Below are positions 34,527 to 43,643 of a stretch of 64,000 nt of DNA, one piece after another. This stretch comes from JAIRNF01 sp031551125 (lineage in GTDB: Bacteria > Bacteroidota > Bacteroidia > Bacteroidales > UBA932): assembly GCA_031551125.1 (NCBI GenBank), contig JAVBOB010000009.1, positions 62,001 through 126,000 on the forward strand, given 5' to 3'. The translations under genes and the position numbers were made by a program. The notes beneath the pieces are model-generated. The model ran no database searches, was not told the DNA's origin, and saw only the letters and a list, made by a program, of their open reading frames with translations. The stretch's first letter is position 1. Every line of letters begins with the position of its first letter.

Positions 34527-35123
34527 TTACTGTTTGGTTTTCCACTCGAAAGTTTCCATCAAGTGCTGAATATCTTTTTTAAAGTAGCTGACTAGCGGAG
34601 CAAGAGAATCGCTGTTGGTTGTGGTGTTGAAGTAAAGCGAACCCCGTACAAAATTCTTGGTACTGTCGGTAACGTAAAACTGTATAGCCGACGCAACACC
34701 CCCGTCTATTTCTGTAAGTAAGCCGTAAACCCTTGCATCCTCTCGTATAAACACGCTGTTGCCCATAGCATCAGCCTTTATGGTATGCCGGGATGATATT
34801 TTATGGTTATCCTCAATAATCTCCGGCAAGTTGTTATTTACATGCTTATAGCTGATGTATATGGTTGCGTTGTATGCCGGAAATTCAAGGTTAAGCCAAT
34901 ACTGTTCGCCTTCCTTTTTTACGGGGTGTATTTTACCGTAAACAGGATACTCAAACGTATAGGGATAAGAAGCAGAGTCAAACGTTTGGTAATTTTTATC
35001 CTGAAGTGCAATTCTAAAATATCCGCGGGGTTTTGGGGTATAAACCTCGCGCTTGCATGAGGTGAAGACCATTACACTGCATGCAACCATTAAGCAAAAT
35101 GCTATGTTAATCTTTTTCATCAT
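34527..35123 (-). CDS. gldD: Gliding motility lipoprotein GldD
   Basis: A 198-residue lipoprotein: the signal peptide ends in VFTSC (Cys23), and the mature protein starts with the GldD hallmark PKPRGYFRI. It is required for gliding and type IX secretion in Flavobacterium, where its biochemical role is unknown. Its ATG overlaps the gldE stop by 4 bp, so the two are translationally coupled. The PPTase follows 16 bp later. Confidence 0.93.
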   Translation of the reverse strand: MMKKINIAFCLMVACSVMVFTSCKREVYTPKPRGYFRIALQDKNYQTFDSASYPYTFEYPVYGKIHPVKKEGEQYWLNLEFPAYNATIYISYKHVNNNLPEIIEDNHKISSRHTIKADAMGNSVFIREDARVYGLLTEIDGGVASAIQFYVTDSTKNFVRGSLYFNTTTNSDSLAPLVSYFKKDIQHLMETFEWKTKQ

Positions 35124-36424
35124 TCGGCTATTGATACTTTTACCTTTAGCACTCTGCGACTATCAACTTCCAGAACCTTTAGCATTAGCTGGTCGTAGTT
35201 AAACTCTTCCCCTTTTTTCGGGAACCCGCCCTTTAGGCTGAGAGCCAAACCGGCAAGGGTTTCAATATCATCATCAACCTCCGCAAATAATGCGTAGTAG
35301 TCAATATTCATTATCCGGCAAAGGTCGCCAAGCGTAGTTTTCCCTTCAAAAATGTAAGACCCGTCTTTTAGTATTACTACCGAGCTTTCATCCGAGTCTG
35401 TTTCATCGGATATTTCACCTACAATTTCTTCCAAAATATCTTCTAGCGTAACAATACCGCTTGTTCCACCATATTCATCGACAACAATAGCCATGTGAAT
35501 GCGCTTTTGCTGAAACTCTCTCAGCAGGTCGTTTACGCGCTTGCTTTCCGGAACAAAGTAGGCCGGACGAATAAGCGATTGCCAAGAAAAGCCAACTTCA
35601 TTTTTATTGAGGTGGGGGAGAAGGTCTTTAATGTACAGAACGCCTTTTATGTTGTCCAAATCACCTTCAAATACGGGAATACGAGAGTAGCCACAATCAA
35701 CAACGTAAGCGTACAGCTCGTCAAAGCTTATGCTGATGTCAACTGCCGAAATATCAATGCGAGAGTGCATTACTTCGTTCACATCGGTACTTCCCAGGTC
35801 AACAATGCTTCTAAGAAGCTGCTTATCCTCGTCGGAATGGCTTTTTGTTACGTTGATGGCATCCGACAGATCTTCTATAGACATATCGCTCTTGCTCTTT
35901 GATAGGCTTGGCTTGCTTATTTTTCCTACGATAGAGATTATCAGCTTGCTGAACGGTTTGGCAATATTCATTCCCAACATTAGCGGGAAGGATGCCATTC
36001 GGAGGAAAGGGATCTTACTGTTTGCGGCAACAAACTTTGGGATGGCCTCACCAAATAAAAGCAAAACCAGCGATATTAATACCATGAGGATAAGAAATCC
36101 TTCTACTGTATTTCCCGCGCCTCCCAGCTGCGCAACCATGTACGCAGATAAGAGTATGAATGATACGTTTATCAGCGTATTTAGTAGCAAAATGGTGCTA
36201 ATCAGGTAATCGGGGGTCGATAGTAGGCGAACCACCCGAATGGACGACTTGTCGTTATTCGATTTTAAACGGTTAACATCGTCAGAGGACATGGAATAAA
36301 AAGCCGTTTCCGCACCCGATAGCAGGGCAGATAGCAATAGTAAAAGAATTAATACGGAGAAGCCCACCAGATAGGCGGGGGTAAGGAGTTCAGGTAAAGG
36401 GTCTATACTACTCGGAGGTTCCAA
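35120..36424 (-). CDS. gldE: Gliding-associated hemolysin-family protein GldE
   Basis: A 434-residue membrane protein of the CNNM/CorC type: several N-terminal membrane helices (DUF21, about 15-160), a pair of CBS domains (about 205-330, with HSRIDISAVD and ILEEIVGEISDE), and a C-terminal CorC_HlyC domain. In gliding Bacteroidota this gene precedes gldD, as here, with a 4-bp overlap. GldE may be a partner of GldD; an ion-transport activity is only inferred from the CorC family. Confidence 0.92.
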   Translation of the reverse strand: MEPPSSIDPLPELLTPAYLVGFSVLILLLLLSALLSGAETAFYSMSSDDVNRLKSNNDKSSIRVVRLLSTPDYLISTILLLNTLINVSFILLSAYMVAQLGGAGNTVEGFLILMVLISLVLLLFGEAIPKFVAANSKIPFLRMASFPLMLGMNIAKPFSKLIISIVGKISKPSLSKSKSDMSIEDLSDAINVTKSHSDEDKQLLRSIVDLGSTDVNEVMHSRIDISAVDISISFDELYAYVVDCGYSRIPVFEGDLDNIKGVLYIKDLLPHLNKNEVGFSWQSLIRPAYFVPESKRVNDLLREFQQKRIHMAIVVDEYGGTSGIVTLEDILEEIVGEISDETDSDESSVVILKDGSYIFEGKTTLGDLCRIMNIDYYALFAEVDDDIETLAGLALSLKGGFPKKGEEFNYDQLMLKVLEVDSRRVLKVKVSIAE

Positions 36425-36514
36425 CGTTTAGCGATTTAGTAAAACATGTAAGCCACATAAAGCGATGACTTGGGTTGCAAATGTATTAAAATAATTTGAT
36501 ATGAATGCGGACTG

Positions 36515-37546
36515 TTAATTTTGCTCTTTACGCTTTGCGGTTGAGAGCATTCCGCAGGCAGCCAAAATATCCATCCCCCGAGAAGCCCGCAACGTAGTAA
36601 TAAAGCCTTTATTCATTAAGTGTTGCTGAAAGTTCTCTATAACACTAGCTGGTGATGTGCTTAGGTTACTATCAGGAATGGGGTGAAAGCGAATCAAGTT
36701 TATTCGGCAATCGAGCCCTTTTAGCAGCTTCGCCAAGCCTTCGGCGTGTCGGGGAGTATCGTTTACCCCTGCAAACATAATGTATTCGAAGCTAACACGG
36801 CGTTGGTGGCTGAAATCATAGCGTCTTATCAGGTCAACAACTTCTTCTATGGGGTAAGCCTTTTGCATGGGCATTAGCTCCCGTCGCTCCTCATTAAACG
36901 GGTTGTGAAGGCTGATGGCAAGGTGGCATTTGCTTTCTTCTAAAAAACGAACCATTCCCGGAGTAACACCAATGCTGGATACAGTTACCCGTTTCGGGCT
37001 CCAGGCGTAACCCCAGTCGGCCGTAATGATTTCCAAACTTTTGAGCACCTCATCGGTATTATCAAAGGGTTCGCCCATGCCCATGAACACTACGTTGGTC
37101 AGCTGTTCATGCTCGGGTATGCTGTGCAGCTGGTTTACAATCTCTCCGGCACTCAGGCAGGCTTGGTAACCTTGTCGCGCCGTCATGCAAAACGTACAGC
37201 CCATTTTACAGCCAACTTGCGAGGATACGCAAAGCGTAACCCTGTCCTTATCGGGAATCATTACCGCCTCTATAAAGTTACCGGTATCTGTAGGGAAAAG
37301 ATACTTTTTGGTACCGTCTGCAGATTGCTGAACATCAGTAGGGGCTTGTAAGCCAAGCTCAAATCGGTCTTTTAGCAAGGCAATACCTTTGGCCGAAATG
37401 TTGGTCATTTGCTCAATTCCGTCTATACGCTTTTTATACAGCCAGTCTGCCAGCTGCTTACCTGTAAAGGCGGGTAACCCAAGCTGTTTGGCAATATTTG
37501 TCAGCTCTGTCAGCGTTTTACCGAAAAGTTTGTCTTTTTGTATCAT
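36515..37546 (-). CDS. rlmN: Dual-specificity RNA methyltransferase RlmN
   Basis: A radical-SAM enzyme that methylates C2 of A2503 in 23S rRNA and A37 in some tRNAs. The 343-residue protein has CKMGCTFC (CxxxCxxC cluster motif), GMGEPFDN, and the two further catalytic cysteines in the family-typical positions (near the C terminus, AACGML). I chose ATG 37546. A frame from 37555 overlaps the -7 box at 37553-37560. The start then lies about 6 nt after that box, so the mRNA may be leaderless. Confidence 0.93.
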   Translation of the reverse strand: MIQKDKLFGKTLTELTNIAKQLGLPAFTGKQLADWLYKKRIDGIEQMTNISAKGIALLKDRFELGLQAPTDVQQSADGTKKYLFPTDTGNFIEAVMIPDKDRVTLCVSSQVGCKMGCTFCMTARQGYQACLSAGEIVNQLHSIPEHEQLTNVVFMGMGEPFDNTDEVLKSLEIITADWGYAWSPKRVTVSSIGVTPGMVRFLEESKCHLAISLHNPFNEERRELMPMQKAYPIEEVVDLIRRYDFSHQRRVSFEYIMFAGVNDTPRHAEGLAKLLKGLDCRINLIRFHPIPDSNLSTSPASVIENFQQHLMNKGFITTLRASRGMDILAACGMLSTAKRKEQN

Positions 37547-37552
37547 ACGGCG

Positions 37553-37560
37553 CAAAGGTA
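37553..37560 (-). promoter_or_regulatory. -7 box (TACCTTTG) for rlmN
   Basis: CAAAGGTA on the plus strand, directly before the chosen rlmN start on the minus strand. Confidence 0.55.
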
Positions 37561-37639
37561 AGCTATTGGCTTGAAATAGTAGGTTAAGTAATGATAATGT
37601 CGTACTCGGGACGCTTTGCCCTCAAACCCTAAAAGAGAA

Positions 37640-37762
37640 ATTTTCACCACATAAGCGAGATAAGCACACAGACGACGCAAATTTCATCCACAGATAAACT
37701 CAGTTTTGTTCCATTCTAACCGCGCTTATCTGTGTCGTTAGCGGTGTGTTCTGTGTTCCAAT
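37640..37762. repeat. Inverted-repeat element, mixed CACATAG / CACACAGA family
   Basis: The 420 bp between rlmN and ilvE hold no gene. This element starts TTTTCACCACATAAGCG, contains ACGCAAATTTCAT and CGCTTATCTGTGTCGTTAG (shared with 27096-27201), and ends TCTGTGTTCCAA. A CCCCCTAAAG-type remnant (AAGGAGGTTGGGGG) follows at 37781. Confidence 0.7.
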
Positions 37763-37975
37763 TTTTAAATCTCCATTTTACTAAGGAGGTTGGGGGTAAC
37801 GGTGGTAAAAACTCTACATGGTTTAACGTAAGTTTTAAAAGCAAGCTGAAATCCCGCAAATCTGTTATAAAACTATAAGCCGAATTATCTTTTCTTTTCG
37901 AAAATGCAAAATAAAGCGTAGCTTAGCTCTATAATTTGAAAGAATAAATCAACAACATAACGATAAATCAAAACT

Positions 37976-38992
37976 ATGGATACGCTAAATTTAGAGTGGG
38001 GTAAGCTTCCCTTTGGCTACATGCCTACAGCTTATAATACACGTTGCCGCTACAGCAACGGAAAATGGGGAGAGGTAGAAATTTCCTCGTCCGAATATAT
38101 TTCTATTCACATCAGCGCTACCTGTTTACATTACGGACAAGAAGCGTTCGAAGGAATGAAGGCTTTCCGTGGTGCAAACGGAAAGATTCGTCTTTTCCGC
38201 TGGAAAGACAACTGGGAAAGAATCAACTTCACGTGCAGGGGAATTCTTATGCCTGAAATTCCTGAAGAAAAGTTTAAAGATGCTATCGTAAAAGCCATAA
38301 AGCTGAACGAACAATACGTTCCACCACATGGAACGGGTGCATCACTTTATATCCGTCCGCTTATTATTGGTACAGGTGCAAAGATGGGTGTTAGTCCTTC
38401 CGACGAGTATATGCTAGTTGTTTTTGTTGCGCCTGTGGGGCCTTATTTTGCACAAGGATTTAAGGCGGTTAATATACAATTAGTACGCGATGTTGACCGC
38501 GCTGCACCTCTTGGAACCGGACGTTTCAAAATAGGTGGAAACTACGCTGCATCGTTGTCATCAATTGTTAGGGCCGGACGAGAAGGATACAACACCGCGC
38601 TTTACCTTGATGCCAAGGAAAAGAGATATATTGACGAATGCGGTCCCGCAAACTTTTTCGGTATTAAGAAAGGTGTGTACATTACCCCCGATTCTACCTC
38701 TATTCTTCGGTCAATAACCAACATGAGCCTTTGTACGTTGGCAGAAGATATGGGAATGAAGGTTGAGCGTCGTAAAATGCCTGTTGAGGAGCTTGCAGAG
38801 CTGGAAGAGGCCGGAGCTTGCGGGACAGCGGCAGTCATTACGCCGATTAAGAGCATACAAGACCGTGAAACCGGAAAGGTATATAAGTATGCTGACGAAC
38901 CGGGACCTTACACAACTAAGCTATACACTCGTTTACAAGCCATTCAGTATGGCGATGACGCCGATAAGTTCGGTTGGGTTGAAGAATTATAG
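37976..38992 (+). CDS. ilvE: Branched-chain amino acid aminotransferase
   Basis: A PLP-dependent fold-type IV transaminase for leucine, isoleucine and valine. The 338-residue chain shows YGQEAFEGMKAFRG, LYIRPLIIGTG, the catalytic Lys in GRFKIGGNYA, and DECGPANFFGIK. The length is typical of the larger Bacteroidota/eukaryote-like BCAT group. It is monocistronic, with a terminator at 39015; only an imperfect -7 box (TATAATTTG near 37932) was seen. Confidence 0.95.
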   Translation: MDTLNLEWGKLPFGYMPTAYNTRCRYSNGKWGEVEISSSEYISIHISATCLHYGQEAFEGMKAFRGANGKIRLFRWKDNWERINFTCRGILMPEIPEEKFKDAIVKAIKLNEQYVPPHGTGASLYIRPLIIGTGAKMGVSPSDEYMLVVFVAPVGPYFAQGFKAVNIQLVRDVDRAAPLGTGRFKIGGNYAASLSSIVRAGREGYNTALYLDAKEKRYIDECGPANFFGIKKGVYITPDSTSILRSITNMSLCTLAEDMGMKVERRKMPVEELAELEEAGACGTAAVITPIKSIQDRETGKVYKYADEPGPYTTKLYTRLQAIQYGDDADKFGWVEEL

Positions 38993-39014
38993 TAGCTGGT
39001 TTTAACAGCCAATA

Positions 39015-39048
39015 AAAAACGCCGGAATTATTAAATCCCGGCGTTTTT
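39015..39048 (+). terminator. Terminator of ilvE
   Basis: AAAAACGCCGG, loop, CCGGCGTTTTT. Confidence 0.9.
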
Positions 39049-39078
39049 GTTTTATATTCAGCAAGCTATCATTAATGT

Positions 39079-39174
39079 CGTCATTGCGAGCGCAGCTAAC
39101 CAATCTCCTCAATGTGGCAGAGATTGGTTAGCTGCGCTGCCCTTCGGGTCGGAAAAAAGCGCCTCGCAATGACG
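39079..39174. repeat. Inverted-repeat element, family TCATTGCGAG
   Basis: Perfect 12-bp ends CGTCATTGCGAG and CTCGCAATGACG; the interior also contains the pair AACCAATCTC / GAGATTGGTT. Confidence 0.85.
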
Positions 39175-39180
39175 CATATT

Positions 39181-40947
39181 TTAGTGCAGCTCTACCTCAT
39201 AAGTCATGCGTGCTTTTACGCCTGGTTGCGTTATAGCGTTTAGCAAGTGCTCATAGTTGCTTAGCGTTCTCTTCAGGTCGTTGGCGGTAGCGCTGTTCTT
39301 TCCTAGTATTTTTGATGACATGAAGCTACTAAGCAGCTCCTCAAACTTATCCTTTTTCAAAGGCAGCTGTACCACCTTATAGTCTGAAAGGTTAGCCTGA
39401 TTGGCAGCTAAAGCGATAGCATCTTTTAGTCCTCCGAACGAGTCGATAAGTCCAATATTCATTGCATTAACTCCGCTCCATACACGACCTTGTCCAATGC
39501 TATCCACCGCTTCTTTGCTCATTTTACGGCTAAGAGAGACTTTAGTGGTAAACTTGTCGTAAATAGTTTCTATCTGACCCTGTATGTAGTCCTTCTCCGC
39601 AGCGTTTAACGGCCTGTAAACTGATAAAAGGTCGGCATTTGTGTTTGTTTTTGCCACGTCAATGGTTAACCCTAAAAGGTCGTTCATTCCTTTTTGAATG
39701 TTTGGAACCATGCCGAAAACACCAATAGAACCGGTAAGTGTAGTATGGTTGGACATAATAAGGCTTCCGGGTGTGGATATCCAGTAACCGCCGGAGGCAG
39801 CAAGGCTACCCATTGAAACAATTACAGGCTTTTCTTTTGCTGTGAGCTCCAGCTCACGGGCAATAATTTCTGACGCTTGCGCGTCTCCGCCCGGAGAGTT
39901 TACGCGGAATACAACCGCTTTAATTGATTCGTCATTACGCGCTTTGCGTATTGCCTGTGAAATATAATCAGATGAAACACCGCTGCTGCCATCGCCCATT
40001 ACAATTTCACCTGAAGCATACACAACGGCAACCCGGTTTCTCGCTTTGGAAATCTTTTTAGGTGTTTTCATGTAGCCGGAAAGATCTATTACGCTAAGGC
40101 TTTTCTCTGAGCTAACGTTCATCAGCTGGCAAAGCTTGGCAATCACTTCATCTTTGTACATTATGCCGGTTACCAGCTGATTGCTCAAAGCACTTTCGGC
40201 ATCTTTAAGTACCAGCCCGTTGGCTAGCTTATTGAGCTCATCTACGCTCAAGCCTCTGGTTTTGGCAATTTCTTCCATCATAAAGTTCCATATAGAGCCG
40301 GCATAGGTCTCTATCTGCTCGCGATTCTCAGGGCTCATCTTATCTGTCATAAACGGCTCTACCGCACTTTTAAACTTGCCGTGGCGGATAATTTGCATAT
40401 CCACGCCGAGCTTATCAAGCGTTTTTTTGTAGAACATTACTTCAGACGATATTCCTTTTAGCAATGCAGAGCCATAGGGGTTCAAGTAAATTTGGTCGGC
40501 AACAGAGGCTAAGTAGTAGGCTGTCTGCGAGTAGTTGTCGGCATAGCAAACAATAAATTTCTCCGATAGCTTAAATACTTCCAGCTGGCGACGAATTTCT
40601 TCTGCTGCAGTAATACCTATATTCATCCTTCCCAAATCCATGTATATGCCTGATATGTGGGGATCGGAAGCGGCTTTTTCAATGCTTTCCAATACCTTGT
40701 ATAGCTCCATGCTCTGTTGAACATTCATGGTTAGCATGTCGAAATTATCAGTAAAGCTACCGCCGGAATAGTCCACAACCGGAATATCGAATGTAAGCTT
40801 CAAAACGGTTGGTTCGGAAAGTTTTACCTCCTGTTCACCCATTGAAATCATGGCGCCTATGAATCCGAAAGTAATAATTAATAGTAGAAACGATGCGATA
40901 AATACGCCTATGAAGGAGGCGAGTAGCATCTTAAAGAAACTTTTCAT
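39181..40947 (-). CDS. sppA: Signal peptide peptidase SppA, 67K type
   Basis: A membrane-anchored serine/lysine peptidase that degrades leftover signal peptides. The 588-residue length corresponds to the long two-domain type. An N-terminal membrane helix is at about 8-34, a catalytic Lys candidate in RHGKFKSAVEP in the first half, and the nucleophile in GSLAASGGYW in the second half. SIGVFG and VNSPGGDAQAS are also conserved. It lies 85 bp downstream of pgk, separated by the terminator hairpin at 40976. Confidence 0.95.
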   Translation of the reverse strand: MKSFFKMLLASFIGVFIASFLLLIITFGFIGAMISMGEQEVKLSEPTVLKLTFDIPVVDYSGGSFTDNFDMLTMNVQQSMELYKVLESIEKAASDPHISGIYMDLGRMNIGITAAEEIRRQLEVFKLSEKFIVCYADNYSQTAYYLASVADQIYLNPYGSALLKGISSEVMFYKKTLDKLGVDMQIIRHGKFKSAVEPFMTDKMSPENREQIETYAGSIWNFMMEEIAKTRGLSVDELNKLANGLVLKDAESALSNQLVTGIMYKDEVIAKLCQLMNVSSEKSLSVIDLSGYMKTPKKISKARNRVAVVYASGEIVMGDGSSGVSSDYISQAIRKARNDESIKAVVFRVNSPGGDAQASEIIARELELTAKEKPVIVSMGSLAASGGYWISTPGSLIMSNHTTLTGSIGVFGMVPNIQKGMNDLLGLTIDVAKTNTNADLLSVYRPLNAAEKDYIQGQIETIYDKFTTKVSLSRKMSKEAVDSIGQGRVWSGVNAMNIGLIDSFGGLKDAIALAANQANLSDYKVVQLPLKKDKFEELLSSFMSSKILGKNSATANDLKRTLSNYEHLLNAITQPGVKARMTYEVELH

Positions 40948-40975
40948 GTCAGGCTGTTTAAAATATTAGTCAGAT

Positions 40976-41007
40976 AAAATAAACATCTCCCATTGAGGAG
41001 ATGTTTA
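40976..41007 (-). terminator. Terminator of pgk
   Basis: AAACATCTCC, loop, GGAGATGTTT; on the minus strand it is followed by a T-rich tail. Confidence 0.75.
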
Positions 41008-41032
41008 CCGGTATAGTATGCTTTAGGTGTTA

Positions 41033-42289
41033 TTAAGCTTCAATTGCCGTTACGCCCGGCAGCTCGGCACCTTCAATATATTCAAGTAGCGCGCCTCCTC
41101 CCGTTGACACGTAGCTTACCTTATTGGCCATACCAAACTGGTTAATGGCGGCTACCGAGTCTCCTCCGCCTATCAGCGAATATGCGCCTTTGGCTGTTGC
41201 TTCTACTATTAGTTCGGCAACGGCGTGTGTTCCGTGCACAAAGTTCGGCATCTCAAATACGCCAATGGGGCCATTCCAAAGAATAGTTTTAGAACCCATA
41301 ATAACCTCTTTCCAGCGCTCAATAGTTCCGGCTCCAACATCCAGCCCTTGCCATCCGTCGGGAATTTGGTTAACATGTAGCAGCTGGCGGTTAGCGTTAT
41401 TATCAAACGCGTCGGCAACAACTGCATCTGTTGCAAGGTATATTTTCACCCCTTTTTTGTCAGCATCATTCATAATTTCCTTTGCCAGCTCAAGATAATC
41501 ATCCTCACAAAGTGATGAACCTATTTTCCCTCCCAGCGCTTTTACAAAAGTAAAGCTCATAGCGCCGCCAATAATGAGGTTGTCAACCTTACTGAGCAAA
41601 TTTTTAATGATGGTAATCTTACTTGATACCTTAGAGCCTCCTAGTATTGCTGTGAACGGACGCTCAGGTGCTTCCAGCACTTTTTTAATCGCTTTCAGTT
41701 CACCATTCATCACATAGCCAAACATCTTATCGTTCGGAAACTTGGCGGCAATCAACGCTGTTGAGGCATGCGCACGGTGCGCGGTTCCAAAAGCATCGTT
41801 AATATAACAGTCGGCATAGCCGGCTAAGCGGTCTATAAATACTTTTTGTTTTTCTTTCAGCGCGCTTTTTGCCGCTTTCTTTTCCTCATCGGTGGCTGTT
41901 TCGGGTAAATTTGGCTTACCCTCTTCTTCTTCATAAAAGCGAAGGTTTTCCAACAAAAGAATGTTTCCCGGCTTTAATTCTGCCGATAGCTTTGCCGCCT
42001 CATCACCCATACAGTCTGGAGCAAAAATCACTTTTTTACCTATTAGCTTTTCGAGCGTAGGAATAACGTGACGTAATGAGTATTTATCCGTTGGTCCCTT
42101 GGGGCGGCCAAAGTGCGACATTAAAATCACAGAGCCACCGCCGGAAAGCACTTTATTTAAGGTTGGTATAGTAGCCCTGATACGAGTATCATCGGTTACT
42201 TCAAACTTATCATTTAAGGGAACATTGTAATCAACACGGATAATAGCCCGTTTTTCGCTGAAGCTGTATGTGTCTATATTCTGTTGCAT
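41033..42289 (-). CDS. pgk: Phosphoglycerate kinase
   Basis: The ATP-forming step of glycolysis, 1,3-bisphosphoglycerate to 3-phosphoglycerate. The 418-residue chain shows RVDYNVPLND, LMSHFGRPKG, the ENLRFYEEEEG segment, ILGGSKVSSKI, and GGGDSVAAINQFG near the C terminus. It is of standard length, slightly extended by an inserted acidic stretch (ATDEEKKAAKSALKEKQ). gpmI, a later step in the same pathway, is at 50352. Confidence 0.97.
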   Translation of the reverse strand: MQQNIDTYSFSEKRAIIRVDYNVPLNDKFEVTDDTRIRATIPTLNKVLSGGGSVILMSHFGRPKGPTDKYSLRHVIPTLEKLIGKKVIFAPDCMGDEAAKLSAELKPGNILLLENLRFYEEEEGKPNLPETATDEEKKAAKSALKEKQKVFIDRLAGYADCYINDAFGTAHRAHASTALIAAKFPNDKMFGYVMNGELKAIKKVLEAPERPFTAILGGSKVSSKITIIKNLLSKVDNLIIGGAMSFTFVKALGGKIGSSLCEDDYLELAKEIMNDADKKGVKIYLATDAVVADAFDNNANRQLLHVNQIPDGWQGLDVGAGTIERWKEVIMGSKTILWNGPIGVFEMPNFVHGTHAVAELIVEATAKGAYSLIGGGDSVAAINQFGMANKVSYVSTGGGALLEYIEGAELPGVTAIEA

Positions 42290-42477
42290 TGTGATATATT
42301 TTATAGGTAAAACTATCTATTTAAACGTTGTAACGGCAAAAAGATTATACATAGTTAGCAAATGCCGGATAGCTGTTTTCTTTAATGCTATTTACAAAGA
42401 TAGCTATTTATTGAATAGCGGTTATGCGAAGGCAAAAAATGTAAATAGCCGGCGCTGTGCAACAATTTTCTGAAAAA

Positions 42478-43419
42478 TCACTGTTGATGGGACAGCTTCA
42501 CATAGTCATTGTCAGCCGTGCTACCAACGATAGATAGAATTTCTGTCCTCAATACTTCGCGTAAGCGTTGTTTTACGCTCCCTCCGTTACTTATAAGGCT
42601 TACTTCTCTGGCCGGAACAGGGGATGCAAATGGGCGCAGGTTTCCTCTGTCAGTAGGAGATAGCGGCAGCGTAGCCAGCTTAGGAATGAACGTGAGTCCG
42701 CCGTGCAGGTCAACCATTCGTTTGAGTGTTTCTAAGCTACCAGCCTCGTAATTAAATCGTGCAGAAACAGATCCATTAGGTGCAAGCGAGCAGAAGTTAA
42801 CTAGCTGGTCGCGTAGGCAATGCCCGTCTTCCAACAGCCAGATGCTGTTGCCCGCCATATCGTCAGCGGTTAACGCAGATTTTTGGTACAGCTCATTTTC
42901 CGGTGAAAGGTAAACTTGAAAATCTTCCACGTATAGCAGCTCTTCTTCAAATCCCGTTTCATTTATGGGGGTAGATAGAATCCCTGCGTCAAGCTCGCCG
43001 CGACGAATAAGTCGTAGCATGGATCCCGTTTTTACCTCGCTCACCTGTAGCGTTATGGTTGGATATTTCTCAAGAAACGATTTAAGAAAAAGAGGTAGCA
43101 GGTAGGGTGCGATACTTGGGATAATGCCTAAGCGTAACTCCCCTTCAAGTGAACCTTTCAATTCTGAGACCAGCTCTCCCAGCCGTTGTGATTCAGCCAA
43201 AATCTTGCGTGCCTGTGCAACAATAGCCTTACCCTCTTCTGTACAAGTTACGGGCTTTTTGTTCCGGTCGAATATTTTAAACCCGATTTCGTCCTCCAGC
43301 TTTTGTATTTGCATGCTGAGGGTTGGCTGTGTGACGAAACAGCTGTCCGCTGCCGCTTGAAAATGCCTCCAAGTGTCCACCGCCACTATGTATTCCAGCT
43401 GTTGTATGCTTGCATTCAT
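42478..43419 (-). CDS. oxyR: OxyR, peroxide-sensing LysR-family regulator
   Basis: A 313-residue LysR-type transcription factor. The N-terminal winged helix-turn-helix (about 1-60, FQAAADSCFVTQPTLSMQIQKLE) is followed by a substrate/sensor domain. The redox pair of OxyR is present: C201 and C210 in GHCLRDQLVNFC, matching Cys199 and Cys208 of E. coli. It should therefore sense hydrogen peroxide and activate catalase, Dps and related genes. dps (25650) and the superoxide-reductase-like gene (3306) are in the window but not adjacent. Confidence 0.95.
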   Translation of the reverse strand: MNASIQQLEYIVAVDTWRHFQAAADSCFVTQPTLSMQIQKLEDEIGFKIFDRNKKPVTCTEEGKAIVAQARKILAESQRLGELVSELKGSLEGELRLGIIPSIAPYLLPLFLKSFLEKYPTITLQVSEVKTGSMLRLIRRGELDAGILSTPINETGFEEELLYVEDFQVYLSPENELYQKSALTADDMAGNSIWLLEDGHCLRDQLVNFCSLAPNGSVSARFNYEAGSLETLKRMVDLHGGLTFIPKLATLPLSPTDRGNLRPFASPVPAREVSLISNGGSVKQRLREVLRTEILSIVGSTADNDYVKLSHQQ

Positions 43420-43496
43420 ACGCGCAAGTTATGAAAAACTTGGGACACTGTGAATAAATCAATGTAATAGATTTCCTCCAATGTCGCCTGATTAAG

Positions 43497-43560
43497 ACGG
43501 TTATTCATATTCAGCCCGCTTCGGGGCTATCTTTGCTTCAAATTATTAGAAAGTATTCCC
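43497..43560. repeat. Intergenic repeat, family CCGTGGGT, inverted copy
   Basis: The reverse complement (AGCCCCGAAGCGGGCTGAAT, then AATAACCG) matches 20590-20622; it is truncated before the CCGTGGGT hairpin. Confidence 0.7.
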
Positions 43561-43583
43561 TAAAGAGGTTTACTACATAAGTT

Positions 43584-43640
43584 GCAAAAACAAAACAGGC
43601 CTCTAGGAAAACTTTTCCTAGAGGCCTGTTTTGTTTTTGC
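43584..43640. terminator. 28-bp perfect inverted repeat, terminator of rnr
   Basis: Two exact 28-nt arms around one central C at 43612; the core is CAGGCCTCTAGGAAAA / TTTTCCTAGAGGCCTG with flanking T-rich TTTTGTTTTT. It starts 3 bp after the rnr stop. Confidence 0.9.
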
Positions 43641-43643
43641 ATA

